A DNA stretch of 7,450 nucleotides, from the NCBI GenBank assembly GCA_009785885.1, contig WQUE01000059.1:1-7450 (forward strand). The letters are read 5' to 3'. A model generated the notes under the pieces. The model made no database searches. It was not told the DNA's origin and saw only the letters and a program-made list of their open reading frames with translations. Both the position numbers and the translations under genes were made by a program. Below, one piece after another: positions 1 through 6,979 of the stretch (the first letter of the stretch is position 1; each line of letters starts with the position of its first letter). The stretch comes from Actinomycetes bacterium (GTDB lineage Bacteria > Actinomycetota > Actinomycetes > Propionibacteriales > Propionibacteriaceae).

Positions 1-446
1 TGGACGACGAACCAGGCGTAGCGGGTGGGCTCACCCGGATCGGCCTCCGCCCCCATCCCGACGAGGCTCTCAAGGCCGTGCCGCGCCGCCCAGCCGAGGT
101 ACGCCGACAGGTCCTCCGTCGAGCCGATCGCATCGATCCGGGCGAACACGTCCGCCAGCGGCGCGGCCCCGAGCGCCTCGATGCGATCCTCGTCCATGAA
201 GGCGGCGTACAGGTGCGCGATCTGGGTCGCCGGGTCGCACGGGTCGTCCGTCGGCGCACACTCGGCGACGATCTGGCGCACGGCGTGCTCGGCCGCCTCC
301 CGCAACGTCTCGAACGCGCCGTAGCGGGCCCGGTCGTCGGGGATCGCCACCCGGGCGAGCCAGCCGCCGGTCACGTGGCGGAACAGGTCGTCCTGCGCCC
401 GCACGGCAGGGTCGAAGTCGTCGAAAATCAGGGCCGGCGTCGTCAT
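1..446 (-). CDS. M13 family metallopeptidase (PepO/neprilysin-like), N-terminal part, cut by window edge
   Basis: Reading the minus strand from ATG at 446-444 gives 148 open codons with no stop before the window edge. The protein begins MTTPALIFDDFDPAVRAQDD and continues LFRHVTGGWLARVAIPDDR, then RYGAFETLREAAEHAVRQI, and later LYAAFMDEDRIEALGAAPL. This run (QDDLF..V.G.WL....IP.DR..YG.F..L, then the LY.-FMDE motif) is the signature of the N-terminal domain of M13 zinc peptidases of actinobacteria. The HExxH zinc site lies in the C-terminal half, outside the window, so activity cannot be judged. Full-length family members are roughly 630-690 residues. No signal peptide or membrane segment is visible, so a cytosolic oligopeptidase is likely, as for many actinobacterial PepO-like enzymes. 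The start is supported by family alignment and by a -10 box immediately upstream, which implies a leaderless mRNA. It is divergent from the mannosyltransferase gene. Confidence 0.88.
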   Translation of the reverse strand, partial: MTTPALIFDDFDPAVRAQDDLFRHVTGGWLARVAIPDDRARYGAFETLREAAEHAVRQIVAECAPTDDPCDPATQIAHLYAAFMDEDRIEALGAAPLADVFARIDAIGSTEDLSAYLGWAARHGLESLVGMGAEADPGEPTRYAWFVV

Positions 447-453
447 GACACCC

Positions 454-459
454 ACCCTA
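454..459 (-). promoter_or_regulatory. -10 box TAGGGT for the M13 peptidase gene, leaderless geometry
   Basis: On the minus strand the hexamer TAGGGT is followed by seven bases and then the ATG at 446. It matches the actinobacterial TANNNT -10 pattern and places the transcription start on or beside the ATG. No Shine-Dalgarno sequence precedes the ATG, which agrees with leaderless translation. No good -35 is seen. Confidence 0.55.
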
Positions 460-487
460 TCGGCCCGTCGGCGCCACGTCTTGTTTG

Positions 488-493
488 TAGGCT
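488..493 (+). promoter_or_regulatory. -10 box TAGGCT for the mannosyltransferase gene, leaderless geometry
   Basis: TAGGCT is a common actinobacterial -10 sequence. It is followed by eight bases and the GTG at 502, so transcription should begin at or next to the start codon. There is no Shine-Dalgarno sequence before the GTG. The -35 region is weak and would lie over the back of the divergent peptidase promoter. Confidence 0.55.
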
Positions 494-501
494 GGTGCCT
501 C

Positions 502-2088
502 GTGAGCGAGCAGCCAAGACGTGGGGACGCGGGCGCACCGGGCCGTCCCGCCCGTCTCCTGGCGCGGTTCGCGCCGGCCTGGCGGTTGCGCGAAGTGCGC
601 CGGGGCTTCGCCGGGTCGCTCCTGATCGCCTTGGGCGCGCTCACGCCGTCGTACCTGCCGCGCTCGTCGCCGTTCTGGAAGCTGTACGGCAACAACCAGT
701 CGCTGGCCACGAGCCTGCCCGTCGCCATGGCCGGCACCGCGCTGACGATGGCCGGGCTGCTGCTCCTCGTCGATGCCTGGTTCCGGCTGCGCCCCCCCGA
801 CCCGGCCGGGTCGCACCAGTCGACCCGCACGGGCGGTCCCGGCATGCCCGCGGTGCACTATGGGGCCGTGTTCGTGATCTGGGCGGCCCCGCTCCTGGTC
901 GCGCCGCCGATCTTCAGCCACGACGCGTACGCCTACGCCGCGCAGGGCTGGCTCCTGCACAACCGCATCAACCCGTACGACGTCGGCCCCGGCTATCTGC
1001 CCGGGGCGTTCGCCGACCAGGTCGACTGGCTGTGGCGCATGACCCCCTCGCCGTACGGTCCCCTGAGCCTGACCATCAACCAGATCCTCGTGGTGGCGTG
1101 CGGCTTCCGTCCCTACCTCGCGGCGTGGGCGATGCGCCTTCCGGCGCTGCTCGGCGTCGTGCTCATCGTCGCGCTCATGCCCCGGATCGCCCGGCGGATG
1201 GGGGCCGATGTGGGCTTCACCTGGTGGTTCGCGCTGCTGAACCCGGTGCTGATCATCAGTTTCCTCGGCGGTGCCCACAACGACGCGCTGATGGTCGGCC
1301 TCGTCGTCCTCGGCCTGTGGTGCGCCTTCTGGCCGGGGCCGGCCCGTTGGCCCCGGCTGTCCGGGTGGTGGTGGCTCGCCGGCGCGGTCGTGATCGGCGT
1401 GGCGGCGTCCATCAAGCAGCCGGCCCTGCTGGCCGCGTACGTCCTGCCGCTCATTGTGCGACCCTGGGCGACCTGGCAGCGGCGGGACGTGCTGATCACG
1501 GCGGGCCGCGTGGCGGCGAGCCTCGTCGTCGCCGTCGGGACGTTCCTCGGCGTGAGCTTCGCGACGGGGCTCGACCTGGGATGGCTCGGCTCGGTCGTCG
1601 TGCCCGGCCGGGCCATGTCGCTGGCGCCGTCCCGGCTGCTCGGCGCCGGCCTGCAGTGGGTCGCGGACCGGCTGGCGCCGGGTCCGAGCCACGCGGCGGT
1701 GGTGGGGGTGACCGAGACCGTCGTGGCGGTGATCGGCGTGCTCATCATCGGCGTCCTGGCGCTGACGGTGGCCCGCCGGAAACCCCTGACCTTCCTCGTG
1801 TGGGGCTACCTGGTGACGGCTCTCGCCGGCCCGGCCCTGCGATCCTGGTACGTCCAGTGGTGCGTCACGCTCGCCCCGCTGGCCGACATCGGGCGCCGTA
1901 CGATCCGGATCGCCGTGTGGGGCACGCTCGTCATGCTCGGGTTCGACGCGGTGAGCGTCGCGTGGACGAACTCGGCCGTGTCGGTCGGCGTGGCGGCGAT
2001 GGTGGCGTTCGCCTGGCTTGCCTGGACGCACGATCCGTGGGTTCGGCCCCACCGGTTCCACCGCGCGTCGACCGGCGTCCCGGCCTGA
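502..2088 (+). CDS. mptB: Polyprenyl-phosphate-mannose-dependent alpha-1,6-mannosyltransferase, MptB family
   Basis: A 528-residue polytopic membrane protein of the GT-C type, which uses a lipid-linked mannose donor and transfers it on the outer face of the membrane. MptB starts the alpha-1,6-mannan backbone of lipomannan and related lipoglycans. After a short basic cytosolic N-terminus there is a first membrane segment (FAGSLLIALGALTPSYLP). Next comes the family-defining loop SHDAYAYAAQGWLL, with Asp141 as the likely catalytic or metal-linked acid, then NPYDVGPGYLPG and the motif SPYGPL (residues 183-188). Many hydrophobic segments follow, with conserved LNPVLIISFLGGAHND, KQPALLAAYVLP and RSWYVQWCVTLAPL near the C-terminus. 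Length fits the family (about 500-560). GTG 502 is preferred to an in-frame ATG at 445 because of the -10 box ending at 493 and because ATG 445 overlaps the divergent start. MptA paralogs are similar, so the choice of MptB over MptA is less certain than the family. Confidence 0.85.
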   Translation: MSEQPRRGDAGAPGRPARLLARFAPAWRLREVRRGFAGSLLIALGALTPSYLPRSSPFWKLYGNNQSLATSLPVAMAGTALTMAGLLLLVDAWFRLRPPDPAGSHQSTRTGGPGMPAVHYGAVFVIWAAPLLVAPPIFSHDAYAYAAQGWLLHNRINPYDVGPGYLPGAFADQVDWLWRMTPSPYGPLSLTINQILVVACGFRPYLAAWAMRLPALLGVVLIVALMPRIARRMGADVGFTWWFALLNPVLIISFLGGAHNDALMVGLVVLGLWCAFWPGPARWPRLSGWWWLAGAVVIGVAASIKQPALLAAYVLPLIVRPWATWQRRDVLITAGRVAASLVVAVGTFLGVSFATGLDLGWLGSVVVPGRAMSLAPSRLLGAGLQWVADRLAPGPSHAAVVGVTETVVAVIGVLIIGVLALTVARRKPLTFLVWGYLVTALAGPALRSWYVQWCVTLAPLADIGRRTIRIAVWGTLVMLGFDAVSVAWTNSAVSVGVAAMVAFAWLAWTHDPWVRPHRFHRASTGVPA

Positions 2089-2129
2089 TTCGAGCGCCTC
2101 CGGGATTCGGGAATCGCGGGGGCCTGGGC

Positions 2130-2135
2130 TACGCT
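2130..2135 (+). promoter_or_regulatory. Candidate -10 box TACGCT upstream of secY
   Basis: TACGCT lies 68 bases before the secY ATG in the 115-bp gap after the mannosyltransferase gene. It would give a short leader containing the ribosome binding site. A second hexamer, TAGACT at 2178-2183, is also possible, but its start point would fall inside the Shine-Dalgarno sequence. The -35 region is poor for both. With no rplO upstream, secY should need its own promoter here. Confidence 0.4.
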
Positions 2136-2187
2136 GGGACGGTTGCCGTCGCTTGCGGCGGCGCGATGTCACGTGCCTAGACTCAGC

Positions 2188-2194
2188 AAGGAGA
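2188..2194 (+). promoter_or_regulatory. Ribosome binding site of secY (fixes the start)
   Basis: AAGGAGA lies nine bases before ATG 2204. It decides against an in-frame upstream start at 2018, which would add 62 residues unlike any SecY and overlap the previous gene. Confidence 0.8.
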
Positions 2195-2203
2195 GCGCCT
2201 GCG

Positions 2204-3514
<1,311 letters not shown>

Positions 3515-3522
3515 TGTGCCCG

Positions 3523-3550
3523 CCCGGATGACGCGGTAGAGTCATCCGGG
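3523..3550 (+). promoter_or_regulatory. Perfect 10-bp inverted repeat between secY and adk, with a -10-like box inside
   Basis: CCCGGATGAC at 3523-3532 and GTCATCCGGG at 3541-3550 are exact inverse complements around an 8-base loop (GCGGTAGA). In RNA reading through from secY this is a strong GC-rich hairpin nine bases past the stop codon. It has no U-tract, so a classical intrinsic terminator is not supported. TAGAGT at 3537-3542, across the loop and right arm, matches TANNNT and could start an adk transcript about 40 bases before its ATG. The element could be an attenuator or mRNA-stabilising hairpin, or an operator over an internal promoter. Confidence 0.6.
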
Positions 3551-3574
3551 ACGCGGGGAGGTCCTGCGCCCTAC

Positions 3575-3582
3575 AAGGAGGT
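3575..3582 (+). promoter_or_regulatory. Strong ribosome binding site of adk
   Basis: AAGGAGGT is a near-complete Shine-Dalgarno sequence seven bases before ATG 3590. It is the strongest ribosome binding site in the window and sets the adk start. Confidence 0.85.
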
Positions 3583-3589
3583 AGGTCCG

Positions 3590-4165
3590 ATGAGGCTGCT
3601 CATCACCGGCGCGCCCGGTGCCGGTAAGGGGACGCTCGCCGGCGCCGTCGCCGACCACTACTCGATCCCCGCGATCTCGACCGGCAACATGTTTCGGGCG
3701 GCCGCCGCCTCCGGGTCGGAGCTGGGCCGGCAGGTCGGGGCGATCATGGCCTCGGGCGGTCTCGTCCCGGACGACGTGACGGACGCCGTCGTCGCCGCGC
3801 GCCTCGCCGAGCCGGATGCGGCCGCGGGCTGGCTGCTCGACGGCTATCCCCGCACGCTCGCGCAGGTCAAGGCCCTCGACGACCTCCTGGCCGGCCGCAG
3901 CGAGTCGCTCGATCTGGTCATCGTGCTCGACGTGCCCCGGGACGTGATGGTGGCGCGCCTGGTGCACCGGGCGTCCATCGAAGGCCGCGCCGACGACACC
4001 GTGGAGACGATCCGGCACCGCATGGAGGTGTACGCCGCCTCGACCGCCCCGATCCTCGACGCCTACGCCGCGCGCGACCTCGTGCTCACCGTCGACGGCG
4101 ACGGCACCCCGGACGAGGTCCGCGAGAGGCTGCTGGCGGCCCTCATCGCACGTCTCGGGCACTGA
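3590..4165 (+). CDS. adk: Adenylate kinase, short-LID form
   Basis: Cytosolic adenylate kinase of 191 residues (ATP + AMP = 2 ADP). The P-loop GAPGAGKGT covers residues 7-15 with Lys13. The AMP site has STGNMFR with Arg36, and DGYPRT with Arg88, both at E. coli numbering. Arg123 precedes a short LID, and GRADDTVETIRHRMEVY holds Arg133 and Arg144, the phosphate-binding arginines. The LID is the short type without a zinc finger, as in mycobacterial Adk (181 residues). Two positions are less common: Leu16 where GKGTQ is usual, and Asn33 where Asp or Glu is usual after STG. All catalytic arginines remain, so it should be active. The start is set by the strong ribosome binding site. The stop TGA (4163-4165) shares its A with the map ATG, which suggests coupled translation. 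Confidence 0.96.
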   Translation: MRLLITGAPGAGKGTLAGAVADHYSIPAISTGNMFRAAAASGSELGRQVGAIMASGGLVPDDVTDAVVAARLAEPDAAAGWLLDGYPRTLAQVKALDDLLAGRSESLDLVIVLDVPRDVMVARLVHRASIEGRADDTVETIRHRMEVYAASTAPILDAYAARDLVLTVDGDGTPDEVRERLLAALIARLGH

Positions 4166-5019
4166 TGCCGGGCGCTCGGGTGACGAGGGGCATCCAGATC
4201 AAGACGCCCGACCAGGTGCGGCTCATGCGCCGGGCCGGGCTGGTGGTCGCCGAGGGGCTGGCCGCGATGGGGGCGGTCGCCGTCCCGGGGGCGACCACCG
4301 CCGACCTGGACGCCGCCGGCGCGTCCGTCCTGAAGGCCGCGGGGGCCCGCTCCAGTTTCCTGGGCTATGGCGCGGGGTGGGGCTATCCGCCGTACCCGGG
4401 GGTCGCGTGCATCAGCGTGAACGACGTGATCGTGCACGGCATCCCCGGCCCGTTGGCGTTGCACGACGGCGACATCGTGTCGGTCGACTTCGGGGCGATC
4501 GTCGAGGGGTGGCACGGCGACGCGGCGCGCACGTTCGTCGTCGGGACGGGTACGTCCCCCGAGGTCGCCGCGCTGATCGAGACGACCCGGTTGGCGTGTT
4601 GGGCGGGCGTGGCGGCGGTCCGGGCCGGCGCGCACATCGGGGACGTGTCTTACGCCGTCCAGAGGGCCGTGCGGGCGCCGGGGAACCCGCGCTACGGCAT
4701 CGTCATGGGCTACACCGGGCACGGCATCGGCAGTGACATGCACCAGCCGCCCGACGTGCCCAACCAGGGACGTCCCCGCACGGGCCCCCGGATCGTACGG
4801 GGCATGTGCCTGGCGATCGAACCGATGGTCACCCTCGGCTCGCCGGTCGTCGCCGAGGACGACGACGGCTGGACCGTCCGCACCGCCGATCGATCCTGGG
4901 CGGCGCACTGGGAGAACACCGTCGCCGTGGTCGACGGGGGCCTGTGGGTGCTGACGGAGCCGGACGGCGGGGCCGCCGAACTGGCCGCCCGGGGCGTGCC
5001 CTACGCGCCGCTGGCCTGA
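4165..5019 (+). CDS. map: Methionine aminopeptidase, type I
   Basis: Type I MetAP of 284 residues; it removes the initiator methionine from new proteins in the cytosol using a two-metal centre. Starting from IQIKTPDQVRLMRRAGLVVA, the pita-bread fold is complete. The substrate His is His91 in VHGIPG. The five metal ligands are Asp108 (SVDFGA), Asp119 (GDAARTF), His186 (GYTGHGIG), Glu219 (AIEPMVTLG) and Glu250 (HWENTVAV). His193 in MHQPPDVPN matches the second conserved histidine. No N-terminal zinc-finger or SH3-binding extension is present, so it is the plain form. ATG 4165 overlaps the adk stop as TGATG; a GTG at 4180 is an alternative start five codons later. No Shine-Dalgarno sequence precedes either, so re-initiation after adk is likely. 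The usual downstream neighbour infA is absent; a secreted hydrolase gene follows after 209 bases. Confidence 0.96.
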   Translation: MPGARVTRGIQIKTPDQVRLMRRAGLVVAEGLAAMGAVAVPGATTADLDAAGASVLKAAGARSSFLGYGAGWGYPPYPGVACISVNDVIVHGIPGPLALHDGDIVSVDFGAIVEGWHGDAARTFVVGTGTSPEVAALIETTRLACWAGVAAVRAGAHIGDVSYAVQRAVRAPGNPRYGIVMGYTGHGIGSDMHQPPDVPNQGRPRTGPRIVRGMCLAIEPMVTLGSPVVAEDDDGWTVRTADRSWAAHWENTVAVVDGGLWVLTEPDGGAAELAARGVPYAPLA

Positions 5020-5139
5020 GGGGCTGACGCATGGGCGGCGCGTGCCTGGGCCGCGAGTCCGGCCACGTCCCTCGCGCGAACTCCGGGACCGATCGCCGCC
5101 GAACGATGAGACGCACCCGAACAAAAACTGTGTGCGCCA

Positions 5140-5145
5140 TATTAT
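5140..5145 (+). promoter_or_regulatory. Candidate -10 box TATTAT in an AT-rich pocket before the first SGNH hydrolase
   Basis: About 5120-5148 is the most AT-rich stretch in the window (ACAAAAACTG, then CCATATTATTGG). TATTAT differs from TATAAT by one base and would give a leader of about 75 bases before GTG 5229. No convincing -35 is seen at 16-18 bases. It suggests the hydrolase gene has its own promoter and is not simply the end of the map transcript. Confidence 0.5.
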
Positions 5146-5185
5146 TGGCCTGAGTGTTGGGCCCTGTCGAGCCCGAACGCAGGAC

Positions 5186-5200
5186 GCCGCAGGTTGCGGC
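5186..5200 (+). other. Small hairpin in the leader of the first SGNH hydrolase
   Basis: GCCGCA (5186-5191) and TGCGGC (5195-5200) form a perfect 6-bp stem with a 3-base loop, 13 bases before the ribosome binding site. It would lie in the 5' leader if transcription starts near 5152. It could affect mRNA stability or translation. A stem this short also arises by chance in GC-rich DNA. Confidence 0.35.
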
Positions 5201-5213
5201 ACCGTTGTCCCCC

Positions 5214-5221
5214 GAAGGGAG
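5214..5221 (+). promoter_or_regulatory. Ribosome binding site of the first SGNH hydrolase (fixes the start)
   Basis: GAAGGGAG lies seven bases before GTG 5229. It supports this start over an in-frame GTG at 5154, which would put 25 non-hydrophobic residues ahead of the signal peptide. Confidence 0.7.
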
Positions 5222-5228
5222 CTTTTCC

Positions 5229-6866
5229 GTGAGATTGCCCCGAGTTACCCGGCGCGCATGGGGCGTGCCGATCGCGTTGTGTCTGGGGCTGGTCGCCCCC
5301 CTGGCGGCCTCGGTACCGCCGGCCCAGGCGGCGGCGCCGCTCACCGCGAGTGTCGACAGGTCCCTGTTCAGCGCCCACGGGGCGCCGATGACGCTGCGGG
5401 TGAGCGGATGTACGGCCCCGGCTTCGATCGTGCCCCTGGCGACCTACACCGTGACGTACCCGTGGTGGGCGGCGCCCGCTACCAGCAGCAGCGCAGGCGC
5501 GATGTTGACCGGATGGATGTGCGACATCCCGCTGCCGTTCCGTGTGCTGGCGAACACGACGGGGTTCGACCGGTCGGGGAAGATCACGGTGACGAACGGC
5601 GGCCAGACGGTGACGCTGGTCGTGTCGCAGACGAAGGCGGCGGCCGGGGAGTTGAACTTCGTGGGCCTGGGCGACTCGTTCTCGGCCGGGGTCGGCAGCT
5701 CCGTGCCGTACGACGGCACCATCCCGAGCGATGCCTCGTACGACATGAAGCAGTTCTGCTGGGGCGGGCCCTTCGCGCCGTGCGCCCCGTACACCCCGAA
5801 GTACGTGGTGGTCCCCGGCTACGACATCATGATCGACGTTCCCTGGGCCAAGGTCCCGGTCCCGGTGTCGCGGCGCAACACGACCGCGTGGCCCTACCAG
5901 ATGGCCGGCCTGACCGGTCTGAACGTGGCCGGGTTCTGGGCCGTCGGGGATGCGGTCACCGCCAACATCGCCACCACCGCGCAGAAGGGTCGCGTGCTGC
6001 GGCCGCAGCTTGCCAACACGGCGACCGTGCCGAACGCCTCGGTCGACGTGGTGACGATCACGGTCGGCGGCAACGACGCGGGGTTCCTCCCCTTCCTCGT
6101 GAGCTGCGTCACCGGGACGATCTTCAACTGGTTCAACTGCAAGCAGTCGTACGTGGACAAGGTGGTGCCGTCCCTGGCGGGCCTGCCGGACGTCTACCGG
6201 GCGATCGTGAACCAGTACCCGAACGCGACGGTGTACGTGTCGGGCTATCCGCGCGCCGATCCGCCGGACAGCACGTCCTTCATGGACCCCAACGTCATCG
6301 GCAGCTCCAGCAGCAAGGACTGGGTCACGATCAGGCAGTTCGAGGACGCCATCAACGGGGAGATCCAACGGCAGGTGGGGGCGTTCAACGATCCCCGGGT
6401 GCGCTTCGTCGACATCACGCGGACCGACTTCCCCGGGTACTTCGCCCGTCCGTACGTCCTCGGCGGCTCGATGTTCTACCCCATCATGCCCGGTTTCCTC
6501 TACAACACGGTGCGTCTTCTCGACTTCGGGGTCAGGGGCAGGGCCGATATCGGCCACCCCACCCCGCTCGGCGACAAGGTGTGGGCGGAGGCCGTCGCCA
6601 AGGCGGTGAAGGGGACGAAGGAGAGTTCGTACGGCGCGAAGGCGATCGTGACGACCTCGACGGGGGCGTGGGCGAGCGGCGGTGACATGTGCAGCGCGTT
6701 CGCGATGACGAACGACAAGATCCGTGCCCTGCACGACACGGCGATCCCGGGTGCGTGCCCGACCAGCGCGGTGTACACGTGGAACTACATCAACCAGCGG
6801 CAGGACTTCGAAGGCGGCAAGTCCATCGTGCTGCCGCTCATCGGCGCCGCGAGCCTGGTCGGATAG
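5229..6866 (+). CDS. Secreted SGNH/GDSL hydrolase with N-terminal BACON-like beta domain (copy 1, complete)
   Basis: Exported protein of 545 residues. The signal peptide has a basic start (RLPRVTRR), the core AWGVPIALCLGLVAPLAAS and a cleavage site at PPAQA-A, about residue 34. Residues 36-140 form an all-beta domain with TYPWW, cysteines 61 and 98, and TGFDRSGKITVTNGGQT followed by VTLVVSQ; this ending (N..R.G.ITVT..GQT....VSQ) is typical of BACON-type domains. The SGNH hydrolase domain follows: block I GLGDSFSAG with nucleophile Ser150, block II AVGDAVTAN with Gly240, block III VGGND with Asn282, and block V DIGHPT with Asp440 and His443. All four catalytic blocks are present. Six further cysteines suggest disulfides outside the cell. 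About 100 residues after His443 match nothing I recognise. An esterase or lipase acting on lipids, acylated glycans or other esters is likely; the substrate is unknown. A paralog follows directly. Confidence 0.9.
   Translation: MRLPRVTRRAWGVPIALCLGLVAPLAASVPPAQAAAPLTASVDRSLFSAHGAPMTLRVSGCTAPASIVPLATYTVTYPWWAAPATSSSAGAMLTGWMCDIPLPFRVLANTTGFDRSGKITVTNGGQTVTLVVSQTKAAAGELNFVGLGDSFSAGVGSSVPYDGTIPSDASYDMKQFCWGGPFAPCAPYTPKYVVVPGYDIMIDVPWAKVPVPVSRRNTTAWPYQMAGLTGLNVAGFWAVGDAVTANIATTAQKGRVLRPQLANTATVPNASVDVVTITVGGNDAGFLPFLVSCVTGTIFNWFNCKQSYVDKVVPSLAGLPDVYRAIVNQYPNATVYVSGYPRADPPDSTSFMDPNVIGSSSSKDWVTIRQFEDAINGEIQRQVGAFNDPRVRFVDITRTDFPGYFARPYVLGGSMFYPIMPGFLYNTVRLLDFGVRGRADIGHPTPLGDKVWAEAVAKAVKGTKESSYGAKAIVTTSTGAWASGGDMCSAFAMTNDKIRALHDTAIPGACPTSAVYTWNYINQRQDFEGGKSIVLPLIGAASLVG
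5259..5290 (+). repeat. Signal-peptide repeat, copy 1 (matches 7007-7038)
   Basis: These 32 bases, coding for WGVPIALCLG and the first two bases of the next codon, are identical to 7007-7038 in the second hydrolase gene. Surrounding codons differ. This reflects paralogy with unusual DNA-level conservation. Confidence 0.85.
5541..5609 (+). repeat. BACON-end repeat, copy 1 (matches 7292-7360)
   Basis: Sixty-six of 69 bases match 7292-7360, and all three mismatches are silent. The segment codes for RVLANT, then TGFDRSGKITVTNGGQT. Flanking parts of the same domain differ in sequence and length. A further 20-base identity exists between 5454-5473 and 7202-7221, around the TYPWWA codons. Confidence 0.85.
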
Positions 6867-6906
6867 CAGGTCGGCCGGTGGGACGTCGATGTGGATGCGG
6901 AGGGAG

Positions 6907-6924
6907 GGGGCCGGGATCGGCCCC
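6907..6924 (+). terminator. GC-rich hairpin between the two SGNH genes (possible terminator or attenuator)
   Basis: GGGGCCG (6907-6913), loop GGAT, and CGGCCCC (6918-6924) form a perfect 7-bp stem 40 bases after the copy 1 stop. Two smaller GC stems follow (GCGG/CCGC at 6928-6939 and 6945-6954). No U-tract follows, so an intrinsic terminator is not assured; it could instead partly uncouple expression of the two hydrolases or protect the upstream mRNA. No clear -10 box for copy 2 is seen in the 113-bp gap. Confidence 0.3.
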
Positions 6925-6964
6925 AAGGCGGAACGCCGCATGGTGCGGAGCCGCGCAGTCAAGG

Positions 6965-6971
6965 AAAGGAG
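6965..6971 (+). promoter_or_regulatory. Ribosome binding site of the second SGNH hydrolase
   Basis: AAAGGAG lies eight bases before ATG 6980 and five before an adjacent in-frame GTG at 6977. Spacing favours the ATG. Confidence 0.75.
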
Positions 6972-6979
6972 TAGGCGTG

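Noticed and set aside
2104..2115. Dyad GATTC-GG-GAATC after the mannosyltransferase gene
   Set aside because: A two-base loop cannot form a stable hairpin and there is no U-tract; as a short palindrome it may be chance.
457..2172. Long minus-strand open frame (571 codons) opposite the mannosyltransferase gene
   Set aside because: Composition is dominated by Arg, His, Asp and Gly with no motif; it mirrors third-position GC bias of the plus-strand gene.
78..2180. Open plus-strand frame of 700 codons overlapping the mannosyltransferase gene
   Set aside because: Its translation is Arg/Pro/Gly-rich with no family resemblance, the typical shadow of a GC-rich gene. The frame starting at 502 gives a recognisable membrane protein, and the first 446 bases code on the minus strand.
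2018..2203. N-terminal extension of SecY from an upstream ATG
   Set aside because: It would overlap the mannosyltransferase gene, add 62 Arg-rich residues unknown in SecY, and ignore the ribosome binding site at 2188-2194.
5067..5089. Possible terminator after map (GTCCC...GGGAC)
   Set aside because: Only a 5-bp stem with a 13-base loop and no U-tract; too weak to support.
5229..5290. Lipobox or Tat signal in hydrolase copy 1
   Set aside because: Cys18 is preceded by IAL, lacking the small residue needed before a lipobox cysteine, and lies mid-way in the hydrophobic core. The Arg8-Arg9 pair lacks a good Tat context, and copy 2 has only one Arg there. A Sec signal with AQA-A cleavage explains both.
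5042..6685. Plus-strand open frame (547 codons) in another frame over hydrolase copy 1
   Set aside because: Low-complexity Arg/Gly product with no ribosome binding site; the SGNH motifs lie in a different frame.
5142..6962. Long minus-strand open frame (606 codons) opposite hydrolase copy 1
   Set aside because: Arg/His/Val-rich shadow without motifs. The plus strand holds a complete signal peptide and all SGNH blocks.
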